Part shown: in pieces, positions 7,845 through 17,944 of the stretch
Position numbering within the stretch: position 1 is the stretch's first letter
Layout: each line of letters begins with the position of its first letter
Origin: Spirochaetota bacterium
GTDB taxonomy: Bacteria > Spirochaetota > UBA4802 > JAFGJZ01
Direction of reading: 5' to 3'
DNA: 52,828 bases
NCBI GenBank assembly: GCA_027858855.1
Contig: JAQIBV010000047.1
Coordinates: forward strand, 1 to 52,828
Translations under genes and position numbers: made by a program
The notes under the pieces: generated by a model
Seen by the model: the letters and a program-made list of their open reading frames with translations, nothing else
Database searches by the model: none
What the model was told of the DNA's origin: nothing

Positions 7845-10082
7845 ATGAAACGACGAATATTCATCATAATTTTCCTGCTTTGTCTGCTGATGCTGCCATA
7901 CATGTTTTTTGTATACATGTACCATACACAATATGACCTGATATCCGCAGATCTTGAATACACTCCCAATCTACCAACAACCATTTATGATGTTAACAAT
8001 GAAATTATCGCCGAGCTCTATGACGAAAAAAGAATTCCCGTAAAATTTGATGAGATACCAAATACTGTAATTGCTGCTTTCACTACAGCAGAAGACAAGA
8101 ATTTTTATAACCATACAGGTCTGGACTACACCGGCATGTTGCGGGCGTTAATTATTGATATCAAAGAGGGTTCTATTAAGCAGGGGGGCTCTACAATAAC
8201 ACAGCAACTAATCAAACAGCTATATACCCACCGCAAGAGAACTTTCGAGAGAAAAATTATTGAAATACTTTTAGTTAAGAAAATTGAAGAGAGTTATACA
8301 AAAGATCAGATAATTGAGATGTATCTGAACCAGATCTATTTCGGTCACGGTGTTTACGGCATTAAATCAGCAGCAAACTTTTTTTTTAACAAAGAACTGA
8401 GAAACTTAAATATTTACGAAGCCTCTCTTCTTGCGCTAATTCCGCCGGCACCGAACCGGTATTCCCCCCTGCGGAATCCTGAAGTTACATTTACTCGTCA
8501 TCGCCAAATTCTATTTAACCTTATCCGAAACGGTTACCTCTCAAAAAAAAAAGCACTTAGCGGTTTCGAAGAGTTCTGGTCTGAATATCTGGATCAACTT
8601 TATGAACGCTCGCCAAACGAAATTGCACGCAGCTCGGCCCCTGACAAAGCACCTTATGTTACGGACTATCTGAGACAGCAGCTCATCGCTGAATATGGAG
8701 AGAATAGAGTCTATCGCGGAGGACTAAAAGTTTTCACAACAATCGACCTGCGAATGCAGCAAATTGCACACAGTCATCTTAGTGAACAGATTACAATCCA
8801 ACAAAAAATTTCTTCACGCTTTAACGAAAGCGAACTTCGAAAACTCGAAGAACAGTCATTAAACACCAGTGAAACAGCAAACATTAAACAAACCGCGCAA
8901 ACATTCAGAAACTTCCGGGAAAACCTGATGGACGAACTTGCTCTACTGACATTAATTAACGGTTTGGATCCTCTAACTGATTCACTGGTTAATCACCGTA
9001 GGTTTCAACGCTACCAACGCCAAAAAGCACAGGTCGAGGGAGCCTTTATTGCACTTGAACCAGATACTGGCAAAATCAGATCAATGGTTGGAGGAAGATC
9101 ATTCAACTATGAAAACCAATTGAATCGTGCCACAGCAGCACACAGACAACCAGGATCAGCATTTAAACCCTTTGTCTATGCTGCTGGAATCGATTCTAAT
9201 ATCATAAATGCCGCAACAGAATTTCAGGATCTTCCAATGGTTTATAATGAACGCACCAAAACCTGGGCACCTTCAAATGCTTCCGATAAATTCTCAGGCC
9301 CCGTTCTGGTTCGCAAAGCAATAACAAGATCTATTAATACAATTGCGGTATTGGCATTCGAAAAAATAGGAGGAGAACGTATTGCCAAAACAGCCTCCGG
9401 CATGATTGGTATCGATAAATCACGCTTTACAATTGACCCTACCCTTGCTTTAGGAACATCCGAGTTAACCCCTCTGGAACTGGCTACCGGTTTTGCCTGT
9501 TTTGCCAACAGGGGCATCAAGGTAAACCCCTATTTGATAGAAAAAATTGTTGATTCAAGCGATACCCATATATATAATCACACCATGCCCGCTGATAAAC
9601 AGGTTATTTCGACATCCACCACATATATCATGAATTCAATTCTTCAAGGGGTAATCACAGGTGGAACTGCAACCGCAACAGTTCGCGGGAGATACGGATT
9701 TACTTCACCTGCTGCGGGCAAAACGGGCACAAACAGCGAATACCGTGATGCATGGTTTGCCGGATATACCCCTGATCTTGTCGCAGTTGCATGGATAGGG
9801 TGTGATTCACAAAAATTCACATTGGGACCAGGGCAATACGGAGCAACTGTTGCAGCACCTGTTTGGGCGCGTTTCATGAAAGATACAGCACCAATACGTC
9901 GCAAAAAAAGTTTTCCGGGTAAACCCGGCACTGTTATTTCTGAATCGGTTTGTGCCTACTCCGGATCATTACCTCGTGAAGGGTGTCCGACTATTACTGA
10001 ATACTTTCATGCCGGCACTGGCCCTACAGAAAGATGCACAAGTCCTCATGAACAGATGCGGAGTATTTTTGACCTATTTTGA
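7845..10082 (+). CDS. mrcA: Penicillin-binding protein 1A (bifunctional)
   Basis: This 745-residue class A PBP polymerises and cross-links peptidoglycan at the inner membrane. One N-terminal membrane anchor (residues 5-26) is followed by a GT51 glycosyltransferase domain, with catalytic Glu83 in TAEDKNFYNH and the motif GGSTITQQLIKQL. The transpeptidase domain carries SxxK in PGSAFKPF (active Ser), SxN in RSINTIAV and KTGT in AGKTGTNSEYRDAWFAGY. All catalytic motifs are intact and the length is normal. The Shine-Dalgarno is weak. The following zinc-ribbon membrane protein and phosphoesterase genes are close behind and may be cotranscribed. Confidence 0.95.
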   Translation: MKRRIFIIIFLLCLLMLPYMFFVYMYHTQYDLISADLEYTPNLPTTIYDVNNEIIAELYDEKRIPVKFDEIPNTVIAAFTTAEDKNFYNHTGLDYTGMLRALIIDIKEGSIKQGGSTITQQLIKQLYTHRKRTFERKIIEILLVKKIEESYTKDQIIEMYLNQIYFGHGVYGIKSAANFFFNKELRNLNIYEASLLALIPPAPNRYSPLRNPEVTFTRHRQILFNLIRNGYLSKKKALSGFEEFWSEYLDQLYERSPNEIARSSAPDKAPYVTDYLRQQLIAEYGENRVYRGGLKVFTTIDLRMQQIAHSHLSEQITIQQKISSRFNESELRKLEEQSLNTSETANIKQTAQTFRNFRENLMDELALLTLINGLDPLTDSLVNHRRFQRYQRQKAQVEGAFIALEPDTGKIRSMVGGRSFNYENQLNRATAAHRQPGSAFKPFVYAAGIDSNIINAATEFQDLPMVYNERTKTWAPSNASDKFSGPVLVRKAITRSINTIAVLAFEKIGGERIAKTASGMIGIDKSRFTIDPTLALGTSELTPLELATGFACFANRGIKVNPYLIEKIVDSSDTHIYNHTMPADKQVISTSTTYIMNSILQGVITGGTATATVRGRYGFTSPAAGKTGTNSEYRDAWFAGYTPDLVAVAWIGCDSQKFTLGPGQYGATVAAPVWARFMKDTAPIRRKKSFPGKPGTVISESVCAYSGSLPREGCPTITEYFHAGTGPTERCTSPHEQMRSIFDLF

Positions 10083-10102
10083 TTTTTTAAGGAGACCGGA
10101 TT

Positions 10103-11563
10103 ATGCAGTATCAGACACAGTCACGGGGTAAACAGAAAATTATCTCTACACAATGCCAGACCTGCGGACACAGCTTTAATCTGACAACAGAAAAAATACA
10201 CTCTTTTCCTGACGGCATGACAAGCTGTCCATCCTGTTCAAAACCGATTAAAATAACTTTCTGCCCGCATTGCAACGTCTCATACTCCATATCAACAGCT
10301 GGTTTATCACCAAACAGATATGCTACTAAATGCAAACAGTGCGGATCCCCATTCTATATTGATATACCCGCAAAAAAAAATCGAACAGATCCAATGCCTT
10401 TTATTACTCGAGTAACAAAACCTGTTGTGCCCCCGGACATTCCGAAACCAGCACCTGCAACAGAAACACCCGCCGTTACTGATGCGCAGAGCATTATTAA
10501 CAGAACCAAGTCAACAGAACCTAGTGAACAGACATTCAATCCTCACTCATTAAGTACATATGCAAAAGACCTGTCTCTATCATTTAAAAAACGTTACGTA
10601 TTATTATCTCTCGTAGCGCTTGTTTCGATATCACTTGTTATCACCGCAGGCTCTTCACTAATCTCGCTATTTCTTAAAGGTCAGCCGCTATCAAATACCT
10701 ACATCATATCATTTGTAAAACTTATTCCTCTCTCCATTTCATTTGGTATATACACTGCCTTTGCTTCACTGATTACACGATCAGTTCTACTGCAAAAAGC
10801 TATTCCCGGCATTACAGGCATAAACAGCTCATCTCTTTTTTTCAGATCGCTCATCAGCGCTATCTTTGGAGGGGTACCGGCTATAATTGCAATAAGCGCA
10901 TTGCTTGTTTACATGACCCGAATTCCGGATGGGGGAACTTTAATCTTCTCTTTAACTTTTTTACCACTGTACATAGGCGCCATTGTTACCACTACTCTGC
11001 TGATTGTTGGCTTCTGGTTCATTCCAGCAATCTATTCACGTAGTGATTGCTCCTTCTCAAATTCACTTCCACTTTTCTTTGCATTCATTAAACACTACAA
11101 TTTCAGACTTATTTATATGGTTGCCTCACTCTTTATGCTCACAGGTGCATTTGTCGGATCCGCCCTGTTTCTACATGGAAGTGCTATTACTCTCGTTAAA
11201 ATGATGACGGTCTCCATCGGTGGAGAAAACATAACACAGGTTCTATCGGATATACCGATAATTTTCGCATCTCTTGCACGATACTCTTTTATTGGAGAGA
11301 ACAGCTCATTTCTTAACTATCTATCAGGAAACTCTTCTACTTTATCTTCAATAAGTGGCTTCATATTAGGTGGTATTCTCATAGCCATAACTTTTGTACT
11401 ATATAGTATAACTCTAACGCTAGTAACACTCACCAGTGCAACCATGTATGCACATCTAAAATCACCAACAGTGCAAAACACTGATCGTGCGAAAAAAGAG
11501 TTATTCATAATTCTTCTGCTGATCTACACGGTTTTTATTGCCATGAAAATCGCCATATTTTAA
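10103..11563 (+). CDS. Zinc-ribbon membrane protein of unknown function
   Basis: No named family is recognised. The 486-residue protein starts with four CxxC pairs (Cys18/21, 42/45, 54/57, 77/80), which would form two zinc ribbons in the cytoplasm. A Pro/Thr-rich linker (about 95-150) leads to six or more membrane helices from residue 165 to the C-terminus. The layout (MJ0042-like zinc ribbon plus helices) resembles many uncharacterised delta-proteobacterial and spirochaetal proteins. A strong AAGGAG site precedes it, 20 bases after the PBP1A gene, so a cell-envelope role is possible. Confidence 0.6.
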   Translation: MQYQTQSRGKQKIISTQCQTCGHSFNLTTEKIHSFPDGMTSCPSCSKPIKITFCPHCNVSYSISTAGLSPNRYATKCKQCGSPFYIDIPAKKNRTDPMPFITRVTKPVVPPDIPKPAPATETPAVTDAQSIINRTKSTEPSEQTFNPHSLSTYAKDLSLSFKKRYVLLSLVALVSISLVITAGSSLISLFLKGQPLSNTYIISFVKLIPLSISFGIYTAFASLITRSVLLQKAIPGITGINSSSLFFRSLISAIFGGVPAIIAISALLVYMTRIPDGGTLIFSLTFLPLYIGAIVTTTLLIVGFWFIPAIYSRSDCSFSNSLPLFFAFIKHYNFRLIYMVASLFMLTGAFVGSALFLHGSAITLVKMMTVSIGGENITQVLSDIPIIFASLARYSFIGENSSFLNYLSGNSSTLSSISGFILGGILIAITFVLYSITLTLVTLTSATMYAHLKSPTVQNTDRAKKELFIILLLIYTVFIAMKIAIF

Positions 11564-11591
11564 TAAAATTAAAATATAAGGAAATTCCCTT

Positions 11592-12764
11592 ATGAAAGTC
11601 AACGCGTTTCTTATCTTCTTCTCTGTATTCATGATTGTCTATGCATCGGCAAACTTCTACATATACCGCAGACTCAAACAACTATTGCTACTGTACGGTA
11701 AGTCGTTAAACATTTTTCGAATCTGTTTTATTCTGCTCGCAGGATCATATATTCTTGCACGATTCTTGGAAAGTTTATTCCAAAACGGCTTCACTTCACT
11801 ACTGGTAATAATCGGCTCTTTTTATCTTGCGATCATGCTCTATATGTTTCTTATTCTTTTATGCGGCGACCTAACCCGACTAGTTATTAAGCACATTTCG
11901 CTTACTGCCAGGCTCTACTTAAAATACAAAGAAAAATTTCGTCCCTGGTTTGCCGGGCTGTTGATTGGATCAATAGCACTGATTACGATTTACGGTTATC
12001 ACCATGCATGCTCGCCCGTTATGAAATACCATAGAATTACTTCTTCTAAACCGGGTCTACAAAATCCGGTCAGGATAGCATTTGTATCCGATATTCACTT
12101 GGGTACTATTATTAAAAATTCACGACTTGCCCGCATGATAACGCTCATAAACGGACAATCTCCCGACATAATTCTTTTAGGAGGCGACATTATTGATGAA
12201 GACATCGCCCCAGTAATTGAAAATGATATGGGTGCTCTTTTAACCGTACTAAAAGCTCCACTTGGTGTGTTCGGTGTAACCGGAAACCATGAGTACATTG
12301 GAGGAGTTGATGCCGCAGTTGACTACCTTGAAACTCATGGCGTAACGATGATACGCGATTCAGCACTTCTTTTCCCCGATAATTTTATTCTTGTCGGACG
12401 AGAGGATTTCAGCATTAATCGCTTCTCTGATAAATCACGCAAATCTTTGAAAAAAATTATAGATACAGAAACGGATCCTGGTGACATTGCACGACTGCCG
12501 ATTATTGTTGTCGATCATCAACCTAAAGCGGCTCAGGAGGCTATTGAAAGCAATGTAGATCTAATGCTCAGCGGGCATACTCATAACGGTCAGCTCTGGC
12601 CGGTTAAACACATAGTTGCACAAATTTTTAAAATAAGACATGGACTGAAAAAATTCGACAACACAAACCTTTTAGTCTCAAGCGGATATGGCACATGGGG
12701 TCCACCCGTACGGATCGCTACCGATTCCGAAATTATTATTATTGATCTATTCCCTTCTGATTAG
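11592..12764 (+). CDS. Membrane metallophosphoesterase (YkuE/YaeI-like)
   Basis: A calcineurin-type phosphoesterase with four N-terminal membrane helices (residues 4-150) and a C-terminal catalytic domain facing out or anchored at the membrane. Metal-binding motifs are intact: SDIHLGT (DxH), LLGGDIIDE (GDxxD-like), GVTGNHEY (GNHE), VDHQP and SGHTHNGQLWP (GHxH). Family relatives act on lipid-linked or nucleotide phosphoesters such as UDP-diacylglucosamine, but this one's substrate is unknown. It follows the zinc-ribbon gene by 28 bases. Confidence 0.87.
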   Translation: MKVNAFLIFFSVFMIVYASANFYIYRRLKQLLLLYGKSLNIFRICFILLAGSYILARFLESLFQNGFTSLLVIIGSFYLAIMLYMFLILLCGDLTRLVIKHISLTARLYLKYKEKFRPWFAGLLIGSIALITIYGYHHACSPVMKYHRITSSKPGLQNPVRIAFVSDIHLGTIIKNSRLARMITLINGQSPDIILLGGDIIDEDIAPVIENDMGALLTVLKAPLGVFGVTGNHEYIGGVDAAVDYLETHGVTMIRDSALLFPDNFILVGREDFSINRFSDKSRKSLKKIIDTETDPGDIARLPIIVVDHQPKAAQEAIESNVDLMLSGHTHNGQLWPVKHIVAQIFKIRHGLKKFDNTNLLVSSGYGTWGPPVRIATDSEIIIIDLFPSD

Positions 12765-12771
12765 GAATCTC

Positions 12772-12800
12772 TTGACAAAAAACATTATGTAAATAATAAT
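12772..12800 (+). promoter_or_regulatory. Sigma-70-type promoter before the SDR gene
   Basis: TTGACA (12772-12777) and AATAAT (12795-12800) are separated by exactly 17 bases: a full -35 match and a five-of-six -10. It starts just after the phosphoesterase stop codon and would drive the gene at 12875. Confidence 0.6.
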
Positions 12801-12874
12801 TAAAATTCCTTGATATAAAAGAAAATCTAAATAATTTTGAATTTTCATACTGCATTGTATAAAGAGATAAACTC

Positions 12875-13834
12875 ATGAGAATTTTTATAACCGGTGGCAC
12901 CGGATTCATTGGCAGACACCTTATTCCACGACTCATTCAAAAACGACACAAGGTAACTGCGGTTGGTCGAACGGCGCATGCCCTCAGCAAACTTGAAATT
13001 ATGGGGGCGACTCCAGTCAGTGGAAACCTACGATCTGTAAGCACCTTTACAAGTAATTTTAGCAAAGCTGATGCAGTTATTCATATAGCCGGAAAAAATG
13101 AGACCTGGGGGTCGTACAAGGATTTTTATGAATTGAACATTCGTGCATCTGAAGAGATTACGGGTGCTGCATCCTATCATGGTGTGAAAAAATTGATCTA
13201 CGTAAGTACAGCCTCCGTTGTATGCACCGGGAAACCTCTTTATGATATAGATGAAGAGTACAACCCCATCCAACTACCTTCTGACAGCTTCACCAAATCC
13301 AAAGCCATTGCCGAGGCTCGTGTTCGTGAAATCTCAAACCGTCTTAATACTGTTATTCTTCGCCCTCCATTAGTTTGGGGCAAAAAGATGACACTCATTG
13401 AACAGCTGCGGCGAAGCATCAGCCGAATCGGATTTCCATTAATAGGCAAACCCGGCCATCAGATTTCGACCTGTCATGTCGAAAACCTTGTGGAGGCCAT
13501 TGTTATTGCCTTGGACAAACCGGAAACAAGTGGAACCTTTTATGTTACAGACGGCGAGGCACTTCCAATTCGTATTTTCATACCCAGCCTTCTGTTAACC
13601 CATGGTCTTTTCGCGGGGCGGATGCGTATGCCTAAGTGGGCAGCTATGACTCTTGCATCAATTTTAGAAGCAGTATGGTCAATCACTCCTTTCAAGTCAT
13701 CTCCCCCGCTTACCCGGACACTCGTAAACCTTTTCGGCACCGAATTAACTGTTCGCGACAACAAAATCAGAGAAATACTTGGTTACCAGAACAGGGTAAA
13801 TTTGGAAGACGAGTTACAACAAAGAAGATACTGA
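12875..13834 (+). CDS. Extended SDR protein (NAD-dependent epimerase/dehydratase-like) lacking the catalytic Tyr
   Basis: The 319-residue protein opens with the Rossmann motif TGGTGFIGRHL and the downstream VIHIAG, NIRASEEI and VSTASVV elements of extended SDRs (3beta-HSD/epimerase type). The YxxxK catalytic motif reads SFTKSK: Lys143 is kept but Tyr is Phe139. Sugar or steroid-like chemistry through the usual Tyr proton transfer is therefore doubtful, though atypical SDRs exist. It has its own promoter and stops 4 bases before the convergent kinase gene. Confidence 0.8.
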   Translation: MRIFITGGTGFIGRHLIPRLIQKRHKVTAVGRTAHALSKLEIMGATPVSGNLRSVSTFTSNFSKADAVIHIAGKNETWGSYKDFYELNIRASEEITGAASYHGVKKLIYVSTASVVCTGKPLYDIDEEYNPIQLPSDSFTKSKAIAEARVREISNRLNTVILRPPLVWGKKMTLIEQLRRSISRIGFPLIGKPGHQISTCHVENLVEAIVIALDKPETSGTFYVTDGEALPIRIFIPSLLLTHGLFAGRMRMPKWAAMTLASILEAVWSITPFKSSPPLTRTLVNLFGTELTVRDNKIREILGYQNRVNLEDELQQRRY

Positions 13835-13838
13835 ATAA

Positions 13839-15545
13839 TTACCCGGAAACTAAAATAGAGCTTATCGAAGAGTAAAGTTCGTCAAGAGTAAACGGCTTTG
13901 CAATAAGACCGGCAATTCCCTTTTTTTTGATCCGTTCATATCGATCCGGCTGCACAAAACCACTAACCATTATCACCGGCACCTTTGGATTTATCTCTTT
14001 TATAACAAGATAGACTTCATCGCCTCCAATTCCCGGCATCATTATATCCAAAAGAACCAGATCTATATCCCTGTTATTCTGAATAAAAATGTCAATACAC
14101 TCCTGCCCGTTTGTTGCCTCAATGACTGAAAGGCCAAAATTCTTCAGCATGCGAGTCGTAGTTGTCCTCAGCAACTCTTCATCATCAACAAGTAGAACCG
14201 TTCCTTTGAGCGGTCCGCTCTTATATTTTCCACCAATATTCCCTGATGTAGAAGTACCAACAGCTGGAAACTTTAATGTAAAACTTGCCCCACGCCCCGG
14301 CTCAGAATCTACCGATACAACACCTTTCATCTGAGTAGTCATGGCATATACCATTGATAACCCCAATCCGGTACCGGTCTCTAAATCTTTCGTTGAAAAG
14401 AAGGGGTCAAAAAGCTGTTGCTTTGTCTTTTGATCCATTCCAATCCCTGTGTCTGAAATGGTAATGACAACCATACAACCATTATCATCGCACACCTTTT
14501 CGCTGTTAAGGCGCAATACTCCACCGTATGGTTCGTCCTCAGCACGCATTATAGTCATAGCATGAGCTGCATTAATACAGATATTCATTAAAATCTGATC
14601 GAGTTTTGCCACATCTCCGGCTATATGGATATCTTCGTCACAGGGTTCAATAATGATCTCGATAGATTTATCAAAGGTGTTTTTACAGACCTGAGCTATT
14701 GTATTCAATGCCTGATTAACGGCCACATCTGACTCCTCAAGTTTACTACTCTTTGAGAAAGATAAAAGCTGCTGAATTATCTCGCGCGCCCTGTCTGAAG
14801 AGTTCTGCATCACCTCAATATACTGATGCAAATCATCATCAGTAATCGGATCATTATTTTCAAGCTGATACTTCATCAGGCTGACAGTCCCTGTAATTCC
14901 GCTTAGAATATTATTGAAGTCATGTGCTATTCCGCCTGCAAGCATCCCCAATGTTTCAAGTTTTTGCGACTGAATCAACTTTGCCTCAGTATCAATCTCT
15001 TCAGACAAATCACGAACCGAAACCAGAATCACGATTTTACCCTGCAAATCAAGCCTCTGCATTCTTAGCGAAACGTGACAATTAACATTTTTCTTGTATT
15101 TATAGGACGCCTTAACACAGGATTCTCCTGTCTCAACGACATCATCAAAATATCGCTTTATAGAAATCCTGCGCTGACTTCCCTCCAGCTCAAAAAGATC
15201 AGAAAAATCACCAACATCACCAAACCGCTTCTTGGCGCTCAAATTCAGATCTACTATTTCAAGATTTTTTGCTTTAACCAGAAACAGATAATCACGGGAT
15301 GATTCAAACAGTTGACGGTATTTCATTTCAGACTCAAAAAGTGTTGAGCAGAAATCCTTCTGTCTTAGAATCTCATTAGCAAACAGGCCCTTTATGGAAT
15401 TTAACTCATCAATCCAGGATGCAACTTCATCAGGCGCATTTTTTTTTAGGTCGGCAAGCAAATCTGCTGAGGATTCAATTCGCGACGCAATCGAATAGAA
15501 AGATGATTCCAGACTCTCAAAATCCGCCTTATTGGTTTTTTTCAC
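13839..15545 (-). CDS. PAS hybrid histidine kinase with C-terminal receiver
   Basis: A soluble 568-residue signalling protein. A helical N-terminus (1-70) is followed by a PAS-like domain (about 75-185), a HisKA dimerisation helix with phospho-acceptor His208 in GGIAHDFNN, and a HATPase_c domain with N-box NICINAAHAM, G1 ISDTGIGMD and G2 GTGLGLSMV. The receiver at the end has VDDEE and phospho-acceptor Asp in VLLDIMMPG. No membrane helix is visible, so it senses an internal signal. It starts at GTG. A perfect 20-bp palindrome lies about 55 bases upstream. No separate response regulator is adjacent. Confidence 0.92.
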   Translation of the reverse strand: MKKTNKADFESLESSFYSIASRIESSADLLADLKKNAPDEVASWIDELNSIKGLFANEILRQKDFCSTLFESEMKYRQLFESSRDYLFLVKAKNLEIVDLNLSAKKRFGDVGDFSDLFELEGSQRRISIKRYFDDVVETGESCVKASYKYKKNVNCHVSLRMQRLDLQGKIVILVSVRDLSEEIDTEAKLIQSQKLETLGMLAGGIAHDFNNILSGITGTVSLMKYQLENNDPITDDDLHQYIEVMQNSSDRAREIIQQLLSFSKSSKLEESDVAVNQALNTIAQVCKNTFDKSIEIIIEPCDEDIHIAGDVAKLDQILMNICINAAHAMTIMRAEDEPYGGVLRLNSEKVCDDNGCMVVITISDTGIGMDQKTKQQLFDPFFSTKDLETGTGLGLSMVYAMTTQMKGVVSVDSEPGRGASFTLKFPAVGTSTSGNIGGKYKSGPLKGTVLLVDDEELLRTTTTRMLKNFGLSVIEATNGQECIDIFIQNNRDIDLVLLDIMMPGIGGDEVYLVIKEINPKVPVIMVSGFVQPDRYERIKKKGIAGLIAKPFTLDELYSSISSILVSG

Positions 15546-15598
15546 GATTGACTCACTTTCATAATGGTAAACACCCAGTCTTTATGACAATTTATCTA

Positions 15599-15618
15599 AT
15601 AAATAACATGTTATTTAT
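15599..15618. promoter_or_regulatory. Perfect 20-bp palindrome upstream of the hybrid kinase
   Basis: ATAAATAACA followed by its exact complement TGTTATTTAT forms a 10+10 palindrome with no spacer, in the 322-base gap between the kinase (minus) and glnS (plus). It has the shape of a dimeric regulator site. Otherwise the gap holds only the glnS leader elements. Confidence 0.45.
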
Positions 15619-15785
15619 AGTTTTGTTCATATAAATATAATGACAACCAGGTTCTGATGCAAACCATTTTTGTCTCTTTATTTTAATAATGACCATATGA
15701 AACTAAATAATTCTTAACAACCAGACTCTTTTTTTACAAACAAGTAAAAAGATACACTTGCCAATCATGAGGCTCTTAATAGTAT

Positions 15786-15835
15786 TTGACACAAAATAGA
15801 CCTGATCCTTTAGAGTTAATTCCTAAAGCATCAGG
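15786..15835 (+). promoter_or_regulatory. glnS leader: -35-like box and hairpin
   Basis: TTGACA stands at 15786-15791. CCTGATCCTTTAG (15801-15813) pairs with CTAAAGCATCAGG (15823-15835): 12 pairs with one symmetric C/C mismatch and a 9-base loop. The hairpin ends 32 bases before the glnS start. It overlaps where a -10 box would be expected, so it may be an operator or an RNA leader hairpin. Confidence 0.45.
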
Positions 15836-15867
15836 GTTGTCAGGATGTACGCCATACAGGAGAAACC

Positions 15868-17538
15868 ATGGAAAAGACCACGTCAAACTTTATTGAAGAG
15901 ATTATTAACGAAGATATACGCTCCGGAAAGGCTAATACTGTTGTCACACGCTTTCCACCCGAACCAAACGGTTACCTGCACATCGGTCATGCAAAATCGA
16001 TCTGTCTTAATTTTGGTCTGGCTCGAAAATATAATGGACGCTGCCACCTTCGTTTTGACGATACCAACCCAAGTAAAGAGGAAACCGAATACATAGACTC
16101 AATAAAAGAAGATGTAAAATGGCTCGGATTCGACTGGGGTGAGCACATCTACTATGCCTCGAACTATTTTGAGCAGTTATTCGAGTTTGCAATTGACCTA
16201 ATCAAGGCCGGAAAGGCCTACGTTTGTGACCTCTCTGCTGATGAGACACGACAATACCGAGGAACCCTTAAAGAAAGTGGCAAAGAGAGTCCTTTCCGCT
16301 CAAGGAGTATCGAAGAGAACCTTGAGCTTTTCAAAGCAATGCGCGAAGGCAAGTTCAAAGAGGGCGAAAAGGTTTTACGGGCAAAAATTGACATGAAATC
16401 GGGTAACATCTGTATGCGTGACCCAATAATATACCGGATTCAATACTCAAACCATCATCGAACTGGTGACACGTGGTGCATCTATCCTATGTACGACTTC
16501 ACTCATTGCCTCTCTGATGCAATCGAAGGAGTGACACATTCTATCTGCACACTCGAGTTCAAAAATAACCGTGAGCTTTACGACTGGGTTCTTGAAGCAG
16601 TTAACAGTAAAAACCGCCCAAAACAGATTGAATTTGCGCGTCTTAATCTAAACTATACTGTAATGAGTAAACGGAATCTTCTTCAGCTTGTGAAAGAAAA
16701 CCTTGTATCAGGTTGGGATGACCCCCGTATGCCGACAATCTCGGGGCTGCGACGCCGGGGCTTTACACCGGAGTCAATTCGTGATTTCACCTCCCGTATA
16801 GGTGTGGCCAAATCTGATAATATAGTGGATATCGCTTTTCTTGAGCACTGTTTACGTGAAGATTTGAATAAACGGTCAAACCGAGCAATAGCTGTACTTA
16901 ACCCAGTAAAGGTAATTATTGAAAACTTTTCGGATGACGAAGAGCTATGGCTAGAAGCAACGAACAACCCCGAAGATGAAGCCTCTGGGAAAAGAAAGAT
17001 CCCCTTTACCAGAGAACTGTACATAGAACGTGATGATTTTAAAACGGAAGCACCTAAAAAATACTTCAGATTAGCTCCAGGCAAGGAGGTTCGTCTGAAA
17101 TTTGCATTCTATGTAACCTGTACCAGTTTTGAAACAGACAACGACGGGAACATAATTGAGATAAGATGTACCTACGACCCTGCGACTAAGGGCGGATGGT
17201 CAGAAGACGGTCGCAAAGTAAAAGGAACAATTCACTGGCTCTCAGCCAGGCACGCAAAGAAGGCCGAGGTTCGTCTTTATGACAGGCTATTCACAGAACC
17301 AAACCCCTACACTTCTGAAGAGGGGGGCAGTTTTCTGGACAATCTTAATCCGGATTCACTGACGGTTCTTAAAGATGTACTGATCGAAGAGTCGCTTGCA
17401 AATGCAGATCCGGGATATATTTGCCAGTTTGAGCGTACCGGCTATTTTTGCAGCGACATCAAGGATCATACACCAGAAAACCCGGTATACAACCGGACTG
17501 TAGCTCTTCGCGACTCATGGGCAAAACTCAACAAATAG
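15868..17538 (+). CDS. glnS: Glutaminyl-tRNA synthetase
   Basis: The 556-residue class Ib synthetase charges tRNA-Gln directly with glutamine. The HIGH motif is in [15 protein letters not shown] (about residues 32-46) and the KMSKS equivalent is VMSKRNLL. GlnRS-specific stretches are FRLDDTNP-like [27 protein letters not shown] and the C-terminal anticodon-binding beta barrels ending in [12 protein letters not shown]. The start has a GGAG site. Length is typical. Cotranscription with the two small genes downstream is likely. Confidence 0.97.
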   Translation: MEKTTSNFIEEIINEDIRSGKANTVVTRFPPEPNGYLHIGHAKSICLNFGLARKYNGRCHLRFDDTNPSKEETEYIDSIKEDVKWLGFDWGEHIYYASNYFEQLFEFAIDLIKAGKAYVCDLSADETRQYRGTLKESGKESPFRSRSIEENLELFKAMREGKFKEGEKVLRAKIDMKSGNICMRDPIIYRIQYSNHHRTGDTWCIYPMYDFTHCLSDAIEGVTHSICTLEFKNNRELYDWVLEAVNSKNRPKQIEFARLNLNYTVMSKRNLLQLVKENLVSGWDDPRMPTISGLRRRGFTPESIRDFTSRIGVAKSDNIVDIAFLEHCLREDLNKRSNRAIAVLNPVKVIIENFSDDEELWLEATNNPEDEASGKRKIPFTRELYIERDDFKTEAPKKYFRLAPGKEVRLKFAFYVTCTSFETDNDGNIIEIRCTYDPATKGGWSEDGRKVKGTIHWLSARHAKKAEVRLYDRLFTEPNPYTSEEGGSFLDNLNPDSLTVLKDVLIEESLANADPGYICQFERTGYFCSDIKDHTPENPVYNRTVALRDSWAKLNK

Positions 17539-17626
17539 TCCAAACGGTAAAATCTGTTGAAACAACGGGTAACTCATTGTATCTTAATCTGAGAACAAAA
17601 GAGTTTATCAAATTAGGAGATCTAAC

Positions 17627-17944
17627 ATGGAGCAGCGCAATTTTATTCAGCACCTTCTGGAACACAAGAGTTCACACTCCATTCAGCAGGTCGATTCTAA
17701 ACATGATTTCATAGAATTTATTGGGACTCCGAAAAAACATCCGGTCGACAAGAATGTTCTTGTGCTTCTGACTAATCCTTTCGAAGAACACAGACACTAC
17801 TACGAATTTACCATGGACAGTATCTGTGATATTGAAGAGCTGAATTCAGTCTCTGCTGACAATGGAGAGACTGCATATCAGGTCCGAATCTGGGTACATA
17901 AAGGTTCACTTGCCTTCAAAACAGAGCCATTCATTGTGACATGA
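17627..17944 (+). CDS. 105-residue conserved protein (family sometimes labelled inorganic pyrophosphatase Ppa)
   Basis: The pattern GTPKKHP, NPF, YYEFTMDSI, IEELNSV, GETAYQVRIWVHKGS and PFIV resembles, from memory, a family of roughly 100-residue proteins in Deltaproteobacteria that databases sometimes call inorganic pyrophosphatase Ppa. None of the known pyrophosphatase metal-binding motifs is visible, so I regard that label as unproven. There are no membrane segments. The ribosome-binding site AGGAG is well placed. Its stop codon overlaps the next start (ATGA-type), indicating translational coupling with the DUF1848 gene. Confidence 0.65.
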   Translation: MEQRNFIQHLLEHKSSHSIQQVDSKHDFIEFIGTPKKHPVDKNVLVLLTNPFEEHRHYYEFTMDSICDIEELNSVSADNGETAYQVRIWVHKGSLAFKTEPFIVT

